The notes below the pieces were generated by a model. The model had not been told where the DNA came from. It did no database searches and saw only the letters and a list, made by a program, of their open reading frames with translations. Made by a program: the position numbers and the translations under genes. From Hypholoma sublateritium FD-334 SS-4 (lineage: Eukaryota; Basidiomycota; Agaricomycetes; Agaricales; Strophariaceae), in assembly GCA_000827495.1 (NCBI GenBank), contig KN817630.1:66555-130554 (forward strand): a stretch of DNA of 64,000 nt. The letters run 5' to 3'. Below are positions 33,119-43,909 of this stretch, piece after piece (position 1 is the first letter of the stretch; each line of letters begins with the position of its first letter).

Positions 33119-35283
33119 ATGGCTCCGCCTCAGTCATCTTCACCTCCCGGTTCCCTTCCTCTATCGACATGCAAATCTTTCCGATCCAACAGGACCAACA
33201 GTAAGAAATCTAACGGCTCTGCTGGGACCTCCAGATGGTCTGGACCATCGTCCCCCGGCTCCGACATATGGGGAATCCAGCTAGTTTCTCGTGCCTACCG
33301 AGACGTTCCTTACGCACCTATTGATCCGTGGAAGCCGTCGCTCATGTATAGTATTCGCCATATCATACCGGAAGCTTCGTCTCCCCCCGGGACACCTACT
33401 TCATCCGGCCCCTTGGATAATAACTCTATCAACGTTCATTCTTCTCTTGTGACGCCAGAGGTTCACGAATTATTCGAGTATTCATTTTCTCCGCACGATC
33501 CTCGTATATCGACGACAATGCCGCTACAATATCCTCGCAAACATCAAGCAGCGGACCATAATATTGGCAAGCTCTCTAGGTCGCGCACAGTCAATTACAG
33601 GAGTTCCTATCCTACAGCTGTCCCCGACATATTATCCCATGAGGGACGTCACTCCTGGCCCTATCCATCACCCACTAGAACTTCCCCGAGCGCCAACTAC
33701 AGCCACTTGGACCGCGCTCCCTGGCATCGAGATTATCTCGACGTAGAAAGACCTTCTCAAGGGAATTTATCGACGCAGGGAAATACAGAAAATCTTCGCG
33801 TCTCTGACCCTGGATCATTTGCATTTCCGCTTCCTAGGCTACAAGTGCCCATAGTAGGCACTCACTCTAGAGGAACGAGCGGCTCGCAAACCATTGTCGG
33901 CGGCGTGCAACGCCCTCCCCCTGCGGCCGCCTTCGATCATCACACGGTTCAGAACGAGAACACTACTGACAGTGGCACCACCCTCTTGATTTCGACCAAC
34001 CACAACTATCTTAGGCCCACTCCCATATTGGAACGGCCACCCGGCCCTCGTTTACGACCGGGTTTTACTTCTCGAGGTCAGAATACAAATGGAGGACCAC
34101 TCTCCAAATCTGTCAGCACGAAATCTTCCAGCACAAAAGAGAACCGAAACATTTTTTCCACTAGGACGTATATCATTGCATTTGTCCTCGACACCCTTCC
34201 AAGACAAATTTACCTGTACTTCCTTCTTTGCCTTCCTTCTATGTATTTCTCAAGGGTCGCTCATATATTCGAGGCAGCGGAGTTAAGTCTCCCGAAGATC
34301 AAGCAAGGAGTTATAGAACATGCCACACAGTCGGAGCAGCACCGCCACATTACCGCCTCTCATAATTGGAGATTTGGGCCACCGGTCCCAAACACGGCTT
34401 ATTTGAACCTTCAAAAAACATGGGAATTGTTCGTTGAGTCGCTGATGCGTGAGTGGAGAACCTTGAATATTGTATCGGTCCTACTTCTTTCGTACGTACC
34501 CCACTCTATTTTTTTGTGAATTTCGCATTGAATGGTCCCCATCGGCAGTGCAATCCTTTCATTGTTGCAAATAGAATCCGCGATCAACGACCCCGTCACG
34601 GTCTATCTTTCGCTAATATCCATGATTTGCGCCCTCATGAGCCTCATATACGGCTGCCTTTATATTATACAATTTGGATCCATGAAAAAGGTATCCAAAG
34701 CAGCAATGTGGGCAGCAGTGAGTCCTTCAAGTTTTGAACGGAGGATTTGACTGGTATTGATTCACGAAATTACGATAGGAGGCTCAACGATCGACTACAT
34801 GTCTTATATGGAACGTATGGGTTTTTCTGTCAATGCCAGCAGCATGGTTGGCATGGTGAGTTGTTTCCTGCAATATTTAGCCACTCTTTCTGATCGATGT
34901 CACATCCCCGATTGCACAGGTCGGTGGTTCTATTCATCGCATGCATCATGGCATTTGTCTGGAGAATAGGAATAGCAGAGGAGCACGCATGGACTTTCAA
35001 ATCGTCCCAAGCACTTTTTCCTCGGGTTACAATCTCAGCAGTACTCGGTTTGGGTATGATTTACTTTGTACTTATCCTGGATACTCTACGACGGTATGGT
35101 CACATCATGGATAAAGCATGGAAAAAGCTTGCTAGCGGGTGGATTCAAAACAAAACATCTCTGTCTCCGCATCATCCCAGCTTTCGGCGTGGCCTCAGCT
35201 CATCGAGCCTAAGGGTCAATAGGTCTCCGTTAAGGTCCTACGGCTCCTCGGAAGAGAAATCGGCCACGCGCGAGCAAACATAA
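33119..35283 (+). CDS. Multi-pass membrane protein with long disordered N-terminus (uncharacterised, agaricomycete-type)
   Basis: Four exons join in phase. Exon 1 (33119 to about 34491) encodes a long Ser/Pro-rich, probably cytosolic region. It is followed by LDTLPRQIYLYFLLCLPSMY (a re-entrant or first membrane helix) and a charged helical segment. Later exons encode further membrane helices: IVSVLLLSSAILSLLQI, ISMICALMSLIYGCLYII, WNVWVFLSMPAAWLAW (finished across the third intron), VVLFIACIMAFVW and ISAVLGLGMIYFVLIL. A basic Ser-rich tail ends ATREQT. This architecture recurs in many agaricomycete proteins without assigned function. There is no signal peptide. Exon joins were chosen because they give continuous hydrophobic helices. 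It lies between two related short direct repeats (31997 and 35497). Confidence 0.8.
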
Positions 35284-35952
35284 GCGACAACTACAATAGA
35301 CATAGATACACGGACCTTTTTCCTTTCTGTTATTACTTGGTTATTACGATATCCATCATGCATCATGATTCATATGGTTGTTGCAGTACCTTCACAATTC
35401 ATTCGTTCAATTCTACGCTGGCACGCGATTGGAGCTGGATACACAATGGCAGCCGGATGTAACTGACAATGTATTACCGCGCGACTTGACCAGCAGAAAT
35501 TTAGGCGCCCGCGGACTCGGAGCCTCAACTGAACGGAGGCAATTCTAGCCGGCGGATCGGTCCCTAATTTCCGAGTACCGATTGTTTTACTTGTCTGATA
35601 GTCAAGGTCCCTCCATAATTTCTTGGGGAGCTGTCGGTCTGAGAGTAGCCAACTCCGGCCGTGAGCGCGTGAGCATTCGATCTACCTCAAAGCATCAAGT
35701 GTGCTTTGAGCTTGTAATGGATAATCTTCTCATTGCTCAGAGAGCGATTCGACGCTACCTAGGCACTTCTTTGAATAAACTTCGAACACCTTTCTAAGGC
35801 TGCTGTCGGTCCATCCGACATCGTCATCCCAAAGCAGTACACGGACTGTAACACGAGCTTTGATAATCGAGCGCCTTGAAAACTAGATACACATTGTTTT
35901 ACAATACCTCTTGGCGTAAGTATATTCCCTCTCTTGTTTTGCAACCATTGAT
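35284..35952. other. Intergenic, 0.67 kb; contains the other arm of the direct repeat
   Basis: The copy of the AAATTTAGGCGCCCG repeat is at 35497-35511. No gene is supported. It forms the 3' flanks of both the membrane-protein gene and the convergent tyrosinase-domain gene. Confidence 0.4.
35497..35556 (+). repeat. Short direct repeat, right copy
   Basis: AAATTTAGGCGCCCG is followed by sequence alignable, with gaps, to 31997-32055 (CTCAACTGAACGG, AGCCGGCGGATCGGTCC). It faces the same way as the left copy. Confidence 0.4.
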
Positions 35953-36504
35953 CTATTCAAAATTAGAAGATTCACGGCTTCCTCCAGGACGCCCGTATGT
36001 GATACTGTCAAAACGCTGACGCTCCCCGGGAACGGGGAACATTCCACCTGGTGGATATGTCATTACTGTTCCAAAGACGACGATTTCGAGGGATTTCAGA
36101 TCCTGAACAGACCCATCGGCCTATGCGATCTTAAAATCTGCGCAAAGTTGCATCATGGCTCCTGGACTTACCTTTTGCACCCCCCAATTGAGGTTCTCTT
36201 TCAAGTACGGCGCAACGTCCTTCGGATCCAAGGACTCCAGTCTGGAGCGCTTGATTATGGCATTGGTGAGATGCACAAAGCCTTCAGTGGTATCGTCACC
36301 CTGATTCTGGCGAGTGTACTTGCGTCCGCTGACGAGGACTGAGTGCTTCCCGACAAATTCCGGACAGCTGAGCCATTCTTCCGGGTCCTTGGGGACATTG
36401 CCCAAGAATACGATGACCATGTAGGTGGATCCAAGCTCACACTGGCGAGACCGGATGCGAGCCGTCCATTCCCAGAGGTTTTTATTGGTAGTGGTATGGG
36501 ACAT
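35953..36504 (-). CDS. Stand-alone tyrosinase C-terminal (lid) domain, catalytic domain missing
   Basis: Two exons (36504-36172, 36120-35953) join in phase: ...NWGVQK, then [18 protein letters not shown]. The product of about 167 residues aligns along its length with the last 170 residues of the complete tyrosinase at 47400-49602. Shared features are [16 protein letters not shown] versus [29 protein letters not shown] versus [13 protein letters not shown], and [11 protein letters not shown] versus [11 protein letters not shown]. The intron position is also the same. No copper-binding histidine motifs occur upstream. In fungal tyrosinases this domain shields the active site and is cut off on activation. 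Here it is either a relic of a deleted tyrosinase or a free lid-like protein. The frame is open and splice sites intact, so expression is possible. The start at 36504 is a guess. Confidence 0.75.
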
Positions 36505-36871
36505 GGTGGTTTAGACGAAAGGTGGATGGATAACGTCGTTCGCCCTCGAGATGAACGCCATCCCTTTCGGGCAGCGCTCATGTGCTCAGTGACACTGACA
36601 GTGACGGCAATAATGCAGCGTAGATCGTGATGTACTTTTCCCAAAATAGATCAGCGAAATAAACTAGAAATGTACAACATTTGTACAAGTAGGTATTTGA
36701 TGGTGAATAGTCACGAAAGGGACATTTGCAAAGAATATAGTCCGGTATAGATAATTGGGCTCCTTCCCTACTACATATACATAATTACTCATCCAACGAA
36801 GGCATCGGAAGTAGTACTGTAGGCCTGCGGGCGAAATCAGCCCACAGAATATTCGACGGATGGCAGAGCGA
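36505..36871. other. Intergenic, 0.37 kb
   Basis: No gene is seen. If the neighbouring lid-domain gene were the 3' end of a full tyrosinase, the catalytic exons should be here; they are not. Confidence 0.5.
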
Positions 36872-39079
36872 TCAAAATGCCCCAGGAATATTCTGCGTGC
36901 CAACTTGTCCAGCTGGGGTAGGCTGACGCTGCGCCTGCTGCTGACCTACCGGCTGCGCCGCGTGGACGTGTCCATCGTGAACGCCTCCAGGCACCAGCGC
37001 GGCTGGAAGACCGCCGCCCGCCTGCATAGGCGAGGCCGGAGACAGGAGAAACACCTGCGGCGCGCCCACCAAGGGCTGGTATGGAGGGTATCCCGGGGGG
37101 GAGGCGTACATCATTGGCTGCTTATGCTGCTGATGGTTCTTCCGACGAGACCCCCGCGGAGATTTTTCTAGCCGGTCGTTTGGGTGAGCAGCATCGACGG
37201 GTATCGGAGCAGGAACCGGCATAGGAAATGAGGAGAATGCAGGATATGGATAGGGTGGGTACTGAAACGGATACACGGTAGGAATAAGGGGGCTGGAAGC
37301 GTGCTTGGTTGCTTCGTGCTGTACATCCGCGTTCGTGTTAGTGGACGTTGCCATAGACGTCATAGTACGTCGTTCACGTTTGCGTGAGTCGTGGTGGCGG
37401 CCTTGATTGCGACGGGAGGCCTGGTGTCGCCGGGATTGATGTCGGCTTTCCTTGGGTTTTTCAGAAGAGTGTCTGTGGTGTCGCGTTCTGGAAAGCGGCG
37501 AACCTAGAGCGAGTGCTATGCTCGCGCGTAAACTAGCATTGGGCGAGGTCCCAGTTCCCGTACCACTACTGAGCAAATCAAGGCTGACACTGCTCCGCCG
37601 AGAATTGTTCTGAAACATCGAATGATACCACGAGCTCATTGGTTTGCTTCTACGCCTCCGTCGCTTCGAGGCCCCTTCACCCGGAAGATAGTCTACAGTA
37701 ACCCTGTTGTGCGAGACCCAGGGCATGTTATAGAGTGTCTTGAAAAACCGTTCAACTCGATTGAGTGAGGTGAACGAGGGGTCATAAAATGATGTAGCAG
37801 TGGTTAAGGTGTCTCGCGATGTCGGGGAAGGAGAAGAAAGGGGGGACATTTTGCGATAATCTTTCGTGGGTTCTGGGCGGACACTCAACGGAGATCCGAT
37901 CGCCTCTGCAGGAGGGCCACCGGGGTCGGTAGCCTGGACCATTTGATGAGGTGGAGGTGTCTGGACTTGGGAGTGTGGTGCTGACGACGATATCGGGGGA
38001 GCTCCAGCAAGCACGGAATGAGACGTAACTCTCCTGGGTGCAGGGGACGCATAAGCTGGGCGTGGTGTTACTTCTTGATCTGACGGACCATCCGAGGCGG
38101 TGTCCGCCTGTGGAGAAATACGGATGGCGGTATGGGTGCTATGATAGGATGTCGGGCGAGGTGGGGCGAGAGGCTCGGAGCTAACATATGACAGACCAGG
38201 GCTCGGAGTCCGTTGTTGGGGAACGGGGGTATGGACGAGTCGATTGTATTCGCTATGGCGAGGTTGTGTCTCGAAAAGCATAACAGTTGTCCTATCGGCA
38301 GGGTTTTCATAATGGTCACTAGTTCGATGCTGAGGTAAGCGGGTCTCCTCGTAGAAGTTGACATTGTCGCCGTAATCTCCGGAGGGCGGGGTCACCCTGA
38401 GGCTCGGGTTCCCAGAATTTCTCTGACTGTCCAATCTCACCACGTCGGGGGGAGGAGACTCGGGGATAGTTGGTTGCATGTTGACCATTTTCGGTATAAA
38501 TTGTTTCTGCAAACCGGAGCGACCAGGTCCAACCGCGATTGCAGGTGATGAAGGGTTGGAATTGTAGTCCGGCAGTGTGTTTCCTGTACTATCCGCGACA
38601 CTGACCGAAGTTCCATCCATGGCAAATGCGGCGGTATTATCACGTCTGTTTTTCCCTCCGACGCCCGCACCATACCCAAACATAGCTCGAGGAAGCTTGC
38701 GAATTCCTTTGACAAAGCCACCTACAAAAGACTTCTTCCTGGGTCGAGGACTTGGAGAGGCTGACGTAGCAGTTTCCGAATCAGAGACATTCCGACGGAG
38801 CATGACATTGACTTCCGCTGTGGGAGGCGCCGGGGCGTTGTTGACCACACGGAGAGCATGCGGTGCATGGAAGCTACTCGCCCTGTGGGGATTTGGAAGA
38901 GGACGAAGAGGTTGAACGGGTGTTGGAAGGTTGACTGGTTGGGGTGGAGGCACAGAGGAGATCCGTTGATTAGAATTTACCCAAGACTGAGTGCTGTATT
39001 GTGAATTTCGGGCCATGGAATGCGCTTGACTAGACGAGGAATATTCTACATGGTCTGTCATAGTACGGCTAGACATCAT
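36872..39079 (-). CDS. Large intrinsically disordered protein, paralogue 2 (unknown function)
   Basis: Single-exon gene of 735 residues, paralogous to 9191-11317. It shares the basic block SFVGGFVKGIRKLPR (about residue 117) and the central block around residues 437-490 (RVERFFKTLYNMPWV, RVTVDYLP, SKPMSSWYHSMF). It also shares a His/Arg/Ser-rich linker, the Tyr-Pro tract (VYPFQYPPYPYPAF) and a GYPPYQ / GYPAYQ segment near the C-terminus. Outside these blocks the two proteins differ greatly, as expected for disordered regions. The start MMSSRTMTD contains an internal MTD matching paralogue 1. There is no signal peptide or membrane segment. No family name is known to me. Confidence 0.8.
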   Translation of the reverse strand: MMSSRTMTDHVEYSSSSQAHSMARNSQYSTQSWVNSNQRISSVPPPQPVNLPTPVQPLRPLPNPHRASSFHAPHALRVVNNAPAPPTAEVNVMLRRNVSDSETATSASPSPRPRKKSFVGGFVKGIRKLPRAMFGYGAGVGGKNRRDNTAAFAMDGTSVSVADSTGNTLPDYNSNPSSPAIAVGPGRSGLQKQFIPKMVNMQPTIPESPPPDVVRLDSQRNSGNPSLRVTPPSGDYGDNVNFYEETRLPQHRTSDHYENPADRTTVMLFETQPRHSEYNRLVHTPVPQQRTPSPGLSYVSSEPLAPPRPTSYHSTHTAIRISPQADTASDGPSDQEVTPRPAYASPAPRRVTSHSVLAGAPPISSSAPHSQVQTPPPHQMVQATDPGGPPAEAIGSPLSVRPEPTKDYRKMSPLSSPSPTSRDTLTTATSFYDPSFTSLNRVERFFKTLYNMPWVSHNRVTVDYLPGEGASKRRRRRSKPMSSWYHSMFQNNSRRSSVSLDLLSSGTGTGTSPNASLRASIALALGSPLSRTRHHRHSSEKPKESRHQSRRHQASRRNQGRHHDSRKRERRTMTSMATSTNTNADVQHEATKHASSPLIPTVYPFQYPPYPYPAFSSFPMPVPAPIPVDAAHPNDRLEKSPRGSRRKNHQQHKQPMMYASPPGYPPYQPLVGAPQVFLLSPASPMQAGGGLPAALVPGGVHDGHVHAAQPVGQQQAQRQPTPAGQVGTQNIPGAF

Positions 39080-40041
39080 AGTAAGTTAATGCAGAGAATA
39101 TCTGGGATGTAGTTCAGAACTCACAAGATATGCGCGGTGTTTTGACGAAAGACGAGATGTTATAGTAAAGGGAACGACGAATGCTTTACGCACATGTGTG
39201 GGTATATGAAGCATGAGCGTCATCAGCTGTGCATTCCTGGAATGGATCCAACTTCATACTTCGCGATTTCGCCATGCACACGAGGCCCGGCGGATCGAGC
39301 CAGAACACCGCACTCGGGTTGTGATTCACGAAAAACGGGCACTCTAAATATAAAATTCGTCAAGAGATACGGTCGAACAAGGATCGTTGAAAAGATGCCC
39401 ACGAGACAAGGACCTACTGCTGATCGTTTAGCAAGTATTTATCAGAGAGTCAGGAAGCTGCTGGCAGGCTTGTGGCAGTTGTGTGGCAAGCGTGTCACGC
39501 TGCGTGTATTAGGGCATTTTCGTCCATCGTATTGTTCAATTCTACCTCGGAGTCTCGGCGAGTGATAAAGGAAATGTTCTTGCCGATATGGCGATAGAAT
39601 TTGAAACGAGACAGAGACAAAACAGCCAGTCAAAAAGCAAGGAGAATGTCGACTAACGCGTTGAAGTTGCGTTGAAGTTGAACGTTTGAACGCACGCGGC
39701 GGCCCAACGACGGCCCAACGGCGGCCGAAGAGCAAGGAAACGGCTACATATTTATTTGGCGGCGCTCTTGAAACCACATAAACGTGAGAACTAAAAGTCA
39801 GTGGCAGACTGTGGCACCCACAAGTTTCACGTCCTCGTTACAATTTCGTTATAAATGCCAATTACCAGAGCAAAAGTGCCTTGGCTACTTTAAATAAAAT
39901 TATGCCTTCAAGATAAACTACAAGTAAATATATTACAATAAGAATTACAATAAATTCTTTAAAGTAGGTACTGTCTCTAATGATTTAATATCTATGATCG
40001 ACATTGTCCAAGTAGAGTTAAATAAATACCTCCTGGCATAT
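39080..40041. other. Intergenic, about 1 kb
   Basis: This is the promoter side of the disordered-protein gene (right of 39079) and the 3' flank of terpene synthase 2. Near 39665-39725 there are short repeats (GTTGAAGTTGCGTTGAAGTTG and GGCCCAACGACGGCCCAACG). No gene is supported. Confidence 0.4.
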
Positions 40042-41288
40042 CTATGCGATACTAACCCCCATCTGTTTCCTGGTTATATACCCCGAGTCGTTACTAGGAA
40101 GTGTGATTTGCCTCGTCTGGCGAATCTGTAGCCCGTGACTCCCATAGTACCGATTCGTCTCATAACTCCATGCATCGTACCCTCGAACACATCGTCCAAG
40201 GCGGTCGACGAACTCCTGGACAGAAACATCGACAGCGGGGCCCCATGACGGCAAGCGCTCTTTCTCAGATAAGAATTTGGCGATTGTATCTTCCGCGTAT
40301 CCGGCTAGCCAATGGAGGGCGCCTTGCAGGTCGAGCTGGTGCTCGTACATTATTGACGTGACAACGTTGTGTCCGTCAAGGCCACGCGCTCGCTCAAGTC
40401 CATATGAGTGCATATCCTACAAATAAATTGTCAGCAGAAAATCGGGTGTGTGGTCGAGGTTTGCAACCTACATTCACTATTGCTATCAAATCGGTCGCGC
40501 GTTCCACCAATGACATGATCAAAGGATGCTCAAACACTTCCGTCGGCATGTTCAGGCCAAGGGCAAAAAACGAGAAACTGGGTTTTGCTCCACAAGTGTC
40601 GCGGCGAAGGGTAAAGTAATCTTCGACGTTGCGAATGGTGCCCTCGGTACGATCATCGGCCTCTTGGATGACCGCCGTGGTATAAGTGTCAAAGTCGGTA
40701 ATGAATTGGTTGATGGCGGGGCTGTCCTCTCCTACCACGTCCACTGTCCTTCTGAAGAACCTATACATAGAGCATGTGAGCAGCAGTACGATACACTGCG
40801 TTATTCGCTTACTGTCTGGCCATCTCCGTTATCTTGCTTGACGAGGGCTCCGCGGATCTGGTTTTGAAGGCGTGCATCACACCTTGTGAAATTTTCTTTG
40901 CCTCCTCACGATTGGCCACATCCGTGTATTCGTCGAATGCAAAGTAGAAGTTCATTAAGTCGCATGCCACCCGTAGATGCTCTGCAGATATAATAAGCAC
41001 ATACGTGATGACACAGCAGTAATGCGGGACGAACCTTTACTTTCCAGTGGGCCGATAAATGATGCCAAAAGATCTGAGGTCAAATGTGAGATCGCAGATA
41101 CGACTAGAATGAGTTGCTCGCGCACTGAAGTCGCAGGCCTTGAATTTTTTGAATTGCGCGGGCTCAAACAGTCCGAGCGACATGACCCATTCGTTGGCTT
41201 CATCCCGAACTTCGTCAAGCATCGAATTGGTCACTCGCTGCCACGGCCAGTTGGCGAGAAGATCGGGAATGGTGTATTGAGCAGACAT
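40042..41288 (-). CDS. Sesquiterpene synthase 2
   Basis: Five exons (41288-41126, 41073-41035, 40981-40813, 40760-40472, 40416-40042) encode 344 residues. The DExxD motif is DEYTD (residues 84-88), the NSE motif is NDMHSYGLE (220-228), and the Arg-Tyr pair is in NRYYG. These are the metal- and diphosphate-binding features of class I sesquiterpene cyclases using farnesyl diphosphate. Exons 2-5 (39, 169, 289 and 375 nt) match synthase 1 exactly; only exon 1 differs (163 versus 181 nt). Intron 2 uses a GTTCGT donor. No oxidising enzyme is immediately adjacent. The cyclisation product cannot be predicted here, but the two enzymes differ enough that products may differ. Confidence 0.9.
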
Positions 41289-42633
41289 GCTGAGGGAGAT
41301 GCAGGTAGGTAGTCAAGCTCAAGCTTCGTAGATGAATATGGGACGGGTTGCAATGGAAAGTTGCATCAGGTTTTATAGATGAATCCTACCCCCCCCCCAA
41401 ATGCAACGCTGCGTTCCTGACGATATTGGAAACATCGGTTGTATTTGGCGTTTGAAGGCTATGACGCCCCGCCAGCGCCGGGAAACGGGATGCCGCCTTA
41501 CCGGCCGGTACTACCGCCAACAACCACTTGGAGGAATACGCAAGCTGGCCGAGAAATCATTACCAGGACGGAACGGATAAAAGCATACTAAGTATGTAGC
41601 ACTGCAAATCACTGCAATCAGCGGTCAGGGCCACGATGTTCCTGTAAATGAAATGATTGTCCGCGTCTATCAACGCGTGTGATTACATGATATTAACGAC
41701 TCGGAGGATGGCCATACCGATGCACTTCTCAATCGGCCGACAGCGCGCTCCGATCATCCCTCGGTGGATTGGGCTCTGTAAAAATATATACGGGAGTGCT
41801 CCGCCTTTATCGTATAGTGGATTGCGGCGATAAACATCAGTCTGAATCATGTTTGAACAGTTTTGTAGTAATGACCATAGGCCTAAAACCCTACAAAAAT
41901 CTAGTTCAGCGACATTGTCAGCGTCTATGTAACCGCCTGCAACGCCGGAATAAATATTCGTACCTGCTTAAAGGTTTAAAGGACTCAGGGGACAAATGAG
42001 GATCTGTTGGACGCGCTTTAGCCCTCGGGAGCCTCGGGAGCAGGTAGATTCACAGGGCGTGTTGTTATCGAAGATTCGCAGCGAAGTTGTATGATCCCGA
42101 AACAATCAGGAGCAAACAACAAGTGTCAAGAAGTACGGGACAAAAATGCCACCGCGACGGGGCCTGGCAGCAGAGCTTTTTGGGGAGATTGTACGCATTA
42201 GAACGCCCGAGAAATAAGTATTCGTGCACTGGTACTATTCTTTTACTACCTTCGTCAGTTTTGCACTTGCCACAAAGACGTATTATTCACATACCTGGTA
42301 ATATCGATGCGAAGACAAAACCACAGACCGGCAGTTTGGACATCGATATTAAGTGTAACAAGACATGGGTATAAGATTCTGGCACGGAAAGTGGTTGCTT
42401 GGGCCAGACTCCAGCAATTTACTCTTGAGCGCCGGGTTTCGCGACGGTCAAACAAGAAATGTATTGGCTGAGCTGGGATAGATGTGCGCCAGGACCCATA
42501 CGCGAGGTGAGGTTCGTTTCGTGCAAGGGAATCAACGCCTTAAGGGAGCAAATGCGTCGAGTTACAGGTGAATTACAAGATACCTTCGACAGAAATATCG
42601 TTACGCACCTTTACAGCCGAAGTACACATTCCT
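41289..42633. other. Intergenic, 1.3 kb
   Basis: The promoter of synthase 2 lies just right of 41288, with a run of ten C at 41389-41398. Further on there are only short frames without features. Confidence 0.4.
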
Positions 42634-42972
42634 TCATCGACCGTGTTTGTCCAACTCCCGTATCAGCGACTCGAGCCCATCTCCCAAAATGTAATCGAAG
42701 CTGGTAATCGCGTAGCGCACTGCCTTTTGGAAGAAGTAGATGTAGAATCCAAACCATGCGACAGCCTTGAATAGGAAAAACGTCCATCCCATGACCGGCG
42801 CAAGAATCTTGAATCCAAGATAGGCGCCTGCGAGTGAGCCTACCGCTATTCTTGCACGGCGGTTAACATAACTTATGACAAGGAAGAAGAGAAGAATCGA
42901 TAATTGGACTTTGATGGGGTATTCATAGATGAAAGGCAGCGCGACGAGCATTGCTTGGGAGAGAATAGTCAA
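42634..42972 (-). CDS. Small membrane protein, 112 residues, unknown
   Basis: A single open frame encodes a compact hydrophobic protein starting MTILSQAMLVALPF. Three or four membrane segments can be seen: one near residues 5-30, a second in VQLSILLFFLVISYV, then IAVGSLAGAYLGFKILAPV and FFLFKAVAWFGFYIYFF. A hydrophilic tail ends LIRELDKHGR. No family is recognised, and no introns are needed. The regular alternation of helices and charged loops makes it more likely a gene than chance, but there is no independent support. An upstream AUG or extra exon cannot be excluded. Confidence 0.55.
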   Translation of the reverse strand: MTILSQAMLVALPFIYEYPIKVQLSILLFFLVISYVNRRARIAVGSLAGAYLGFKILAPVMGWTFFLFKAVAWFGFYIYFFQKAVRYAITSFDYILGDGLESLIRELDKHGR

Positions 42973-43909
42973 CGTGCGGAGTGCTTCGGGCGAAATCAGT
43001 ATTTAAAATACGATTCTTAGCCAAACAGAATGCTATTTTGGGTCAAGAATTCTCATCACGTGCAATGGGATACACCTCGAAAGGCACTCGAAAGGAGAAA
43101 TAACATTATTCTCCTTGAAGTCTCCCCAGATTCACCGAAAGAGGGCCCCAATCGCTCCCAAGGGACACGAAAAATAGACGTTGACACCAAATATCAGGCA
43201 ACGAGTATAATTTGAATAAAATACAGATTTTTCACCGGCCATTTTGCTCCCAATCAACTCCCAATAGCGAACCGTGACCAACAGCGTTGAACAGTAGTTA
43301 CAATTTCAAGTCCATGACTTTCGAAAATATCTAGAACAAGTGACATCCTTCTCTACATTATAATTAACCATTTTTGTAGTCTCCTTTGTGTTAATAAACT
43401 GTAGGCCTACTATGTATCTGGAAGTGTGGGAGAGTAATCACCGAGACCCTGTTCTCGTTGGATTGATCAGAAAGGAAAGAACAATAGAGGAAGACTACTT
43501 CCATGGAAACCTGTCAAGACGCGGTGGTGTGATCAGGGGAATGTGACATCCGTGGGCACCTCTTGTATTGTGTGCCATACGAGCTTGAAGGCGTTCTTGT
43601 ACCCCCAGCTTCTGCTCGCTGTATATCAAGGGATCCCTTCTGCCAAAGGACTCTACCTTCAAGTTGCTTCAGCTTCTCACTGGCAGCATCTCCCATTTGG
43701 AATCCTCAGGCCTGGTACACTCGCGAAAAATTTGTGCGCCACGCGTTCAGGAGCCAAAATAGCAAGCCAAAATAGCGAACTTGCGCTGGCCTCTTGTATC
43801 CTGCGTGTTCAGCAGAAGCGCGCTGACCAGAAGGGGGGCCGTAGTGGGTTTTCTCGTTGACCGCATAAATCCGATTTTTGCCATGTTCCCAAGGGCCTAA
43901 TCCTGTGTC
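42973..43909. other. Intergenic, 0.94 kb
   Basis: No supported gene. The sequence near 43739-43775 has a short repeat (GCCAAAATAGCAAGCCAAAATAGCGAA). The promoter of the F-box gene at 43910 should lie in the last part. Confidence 0.4.
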
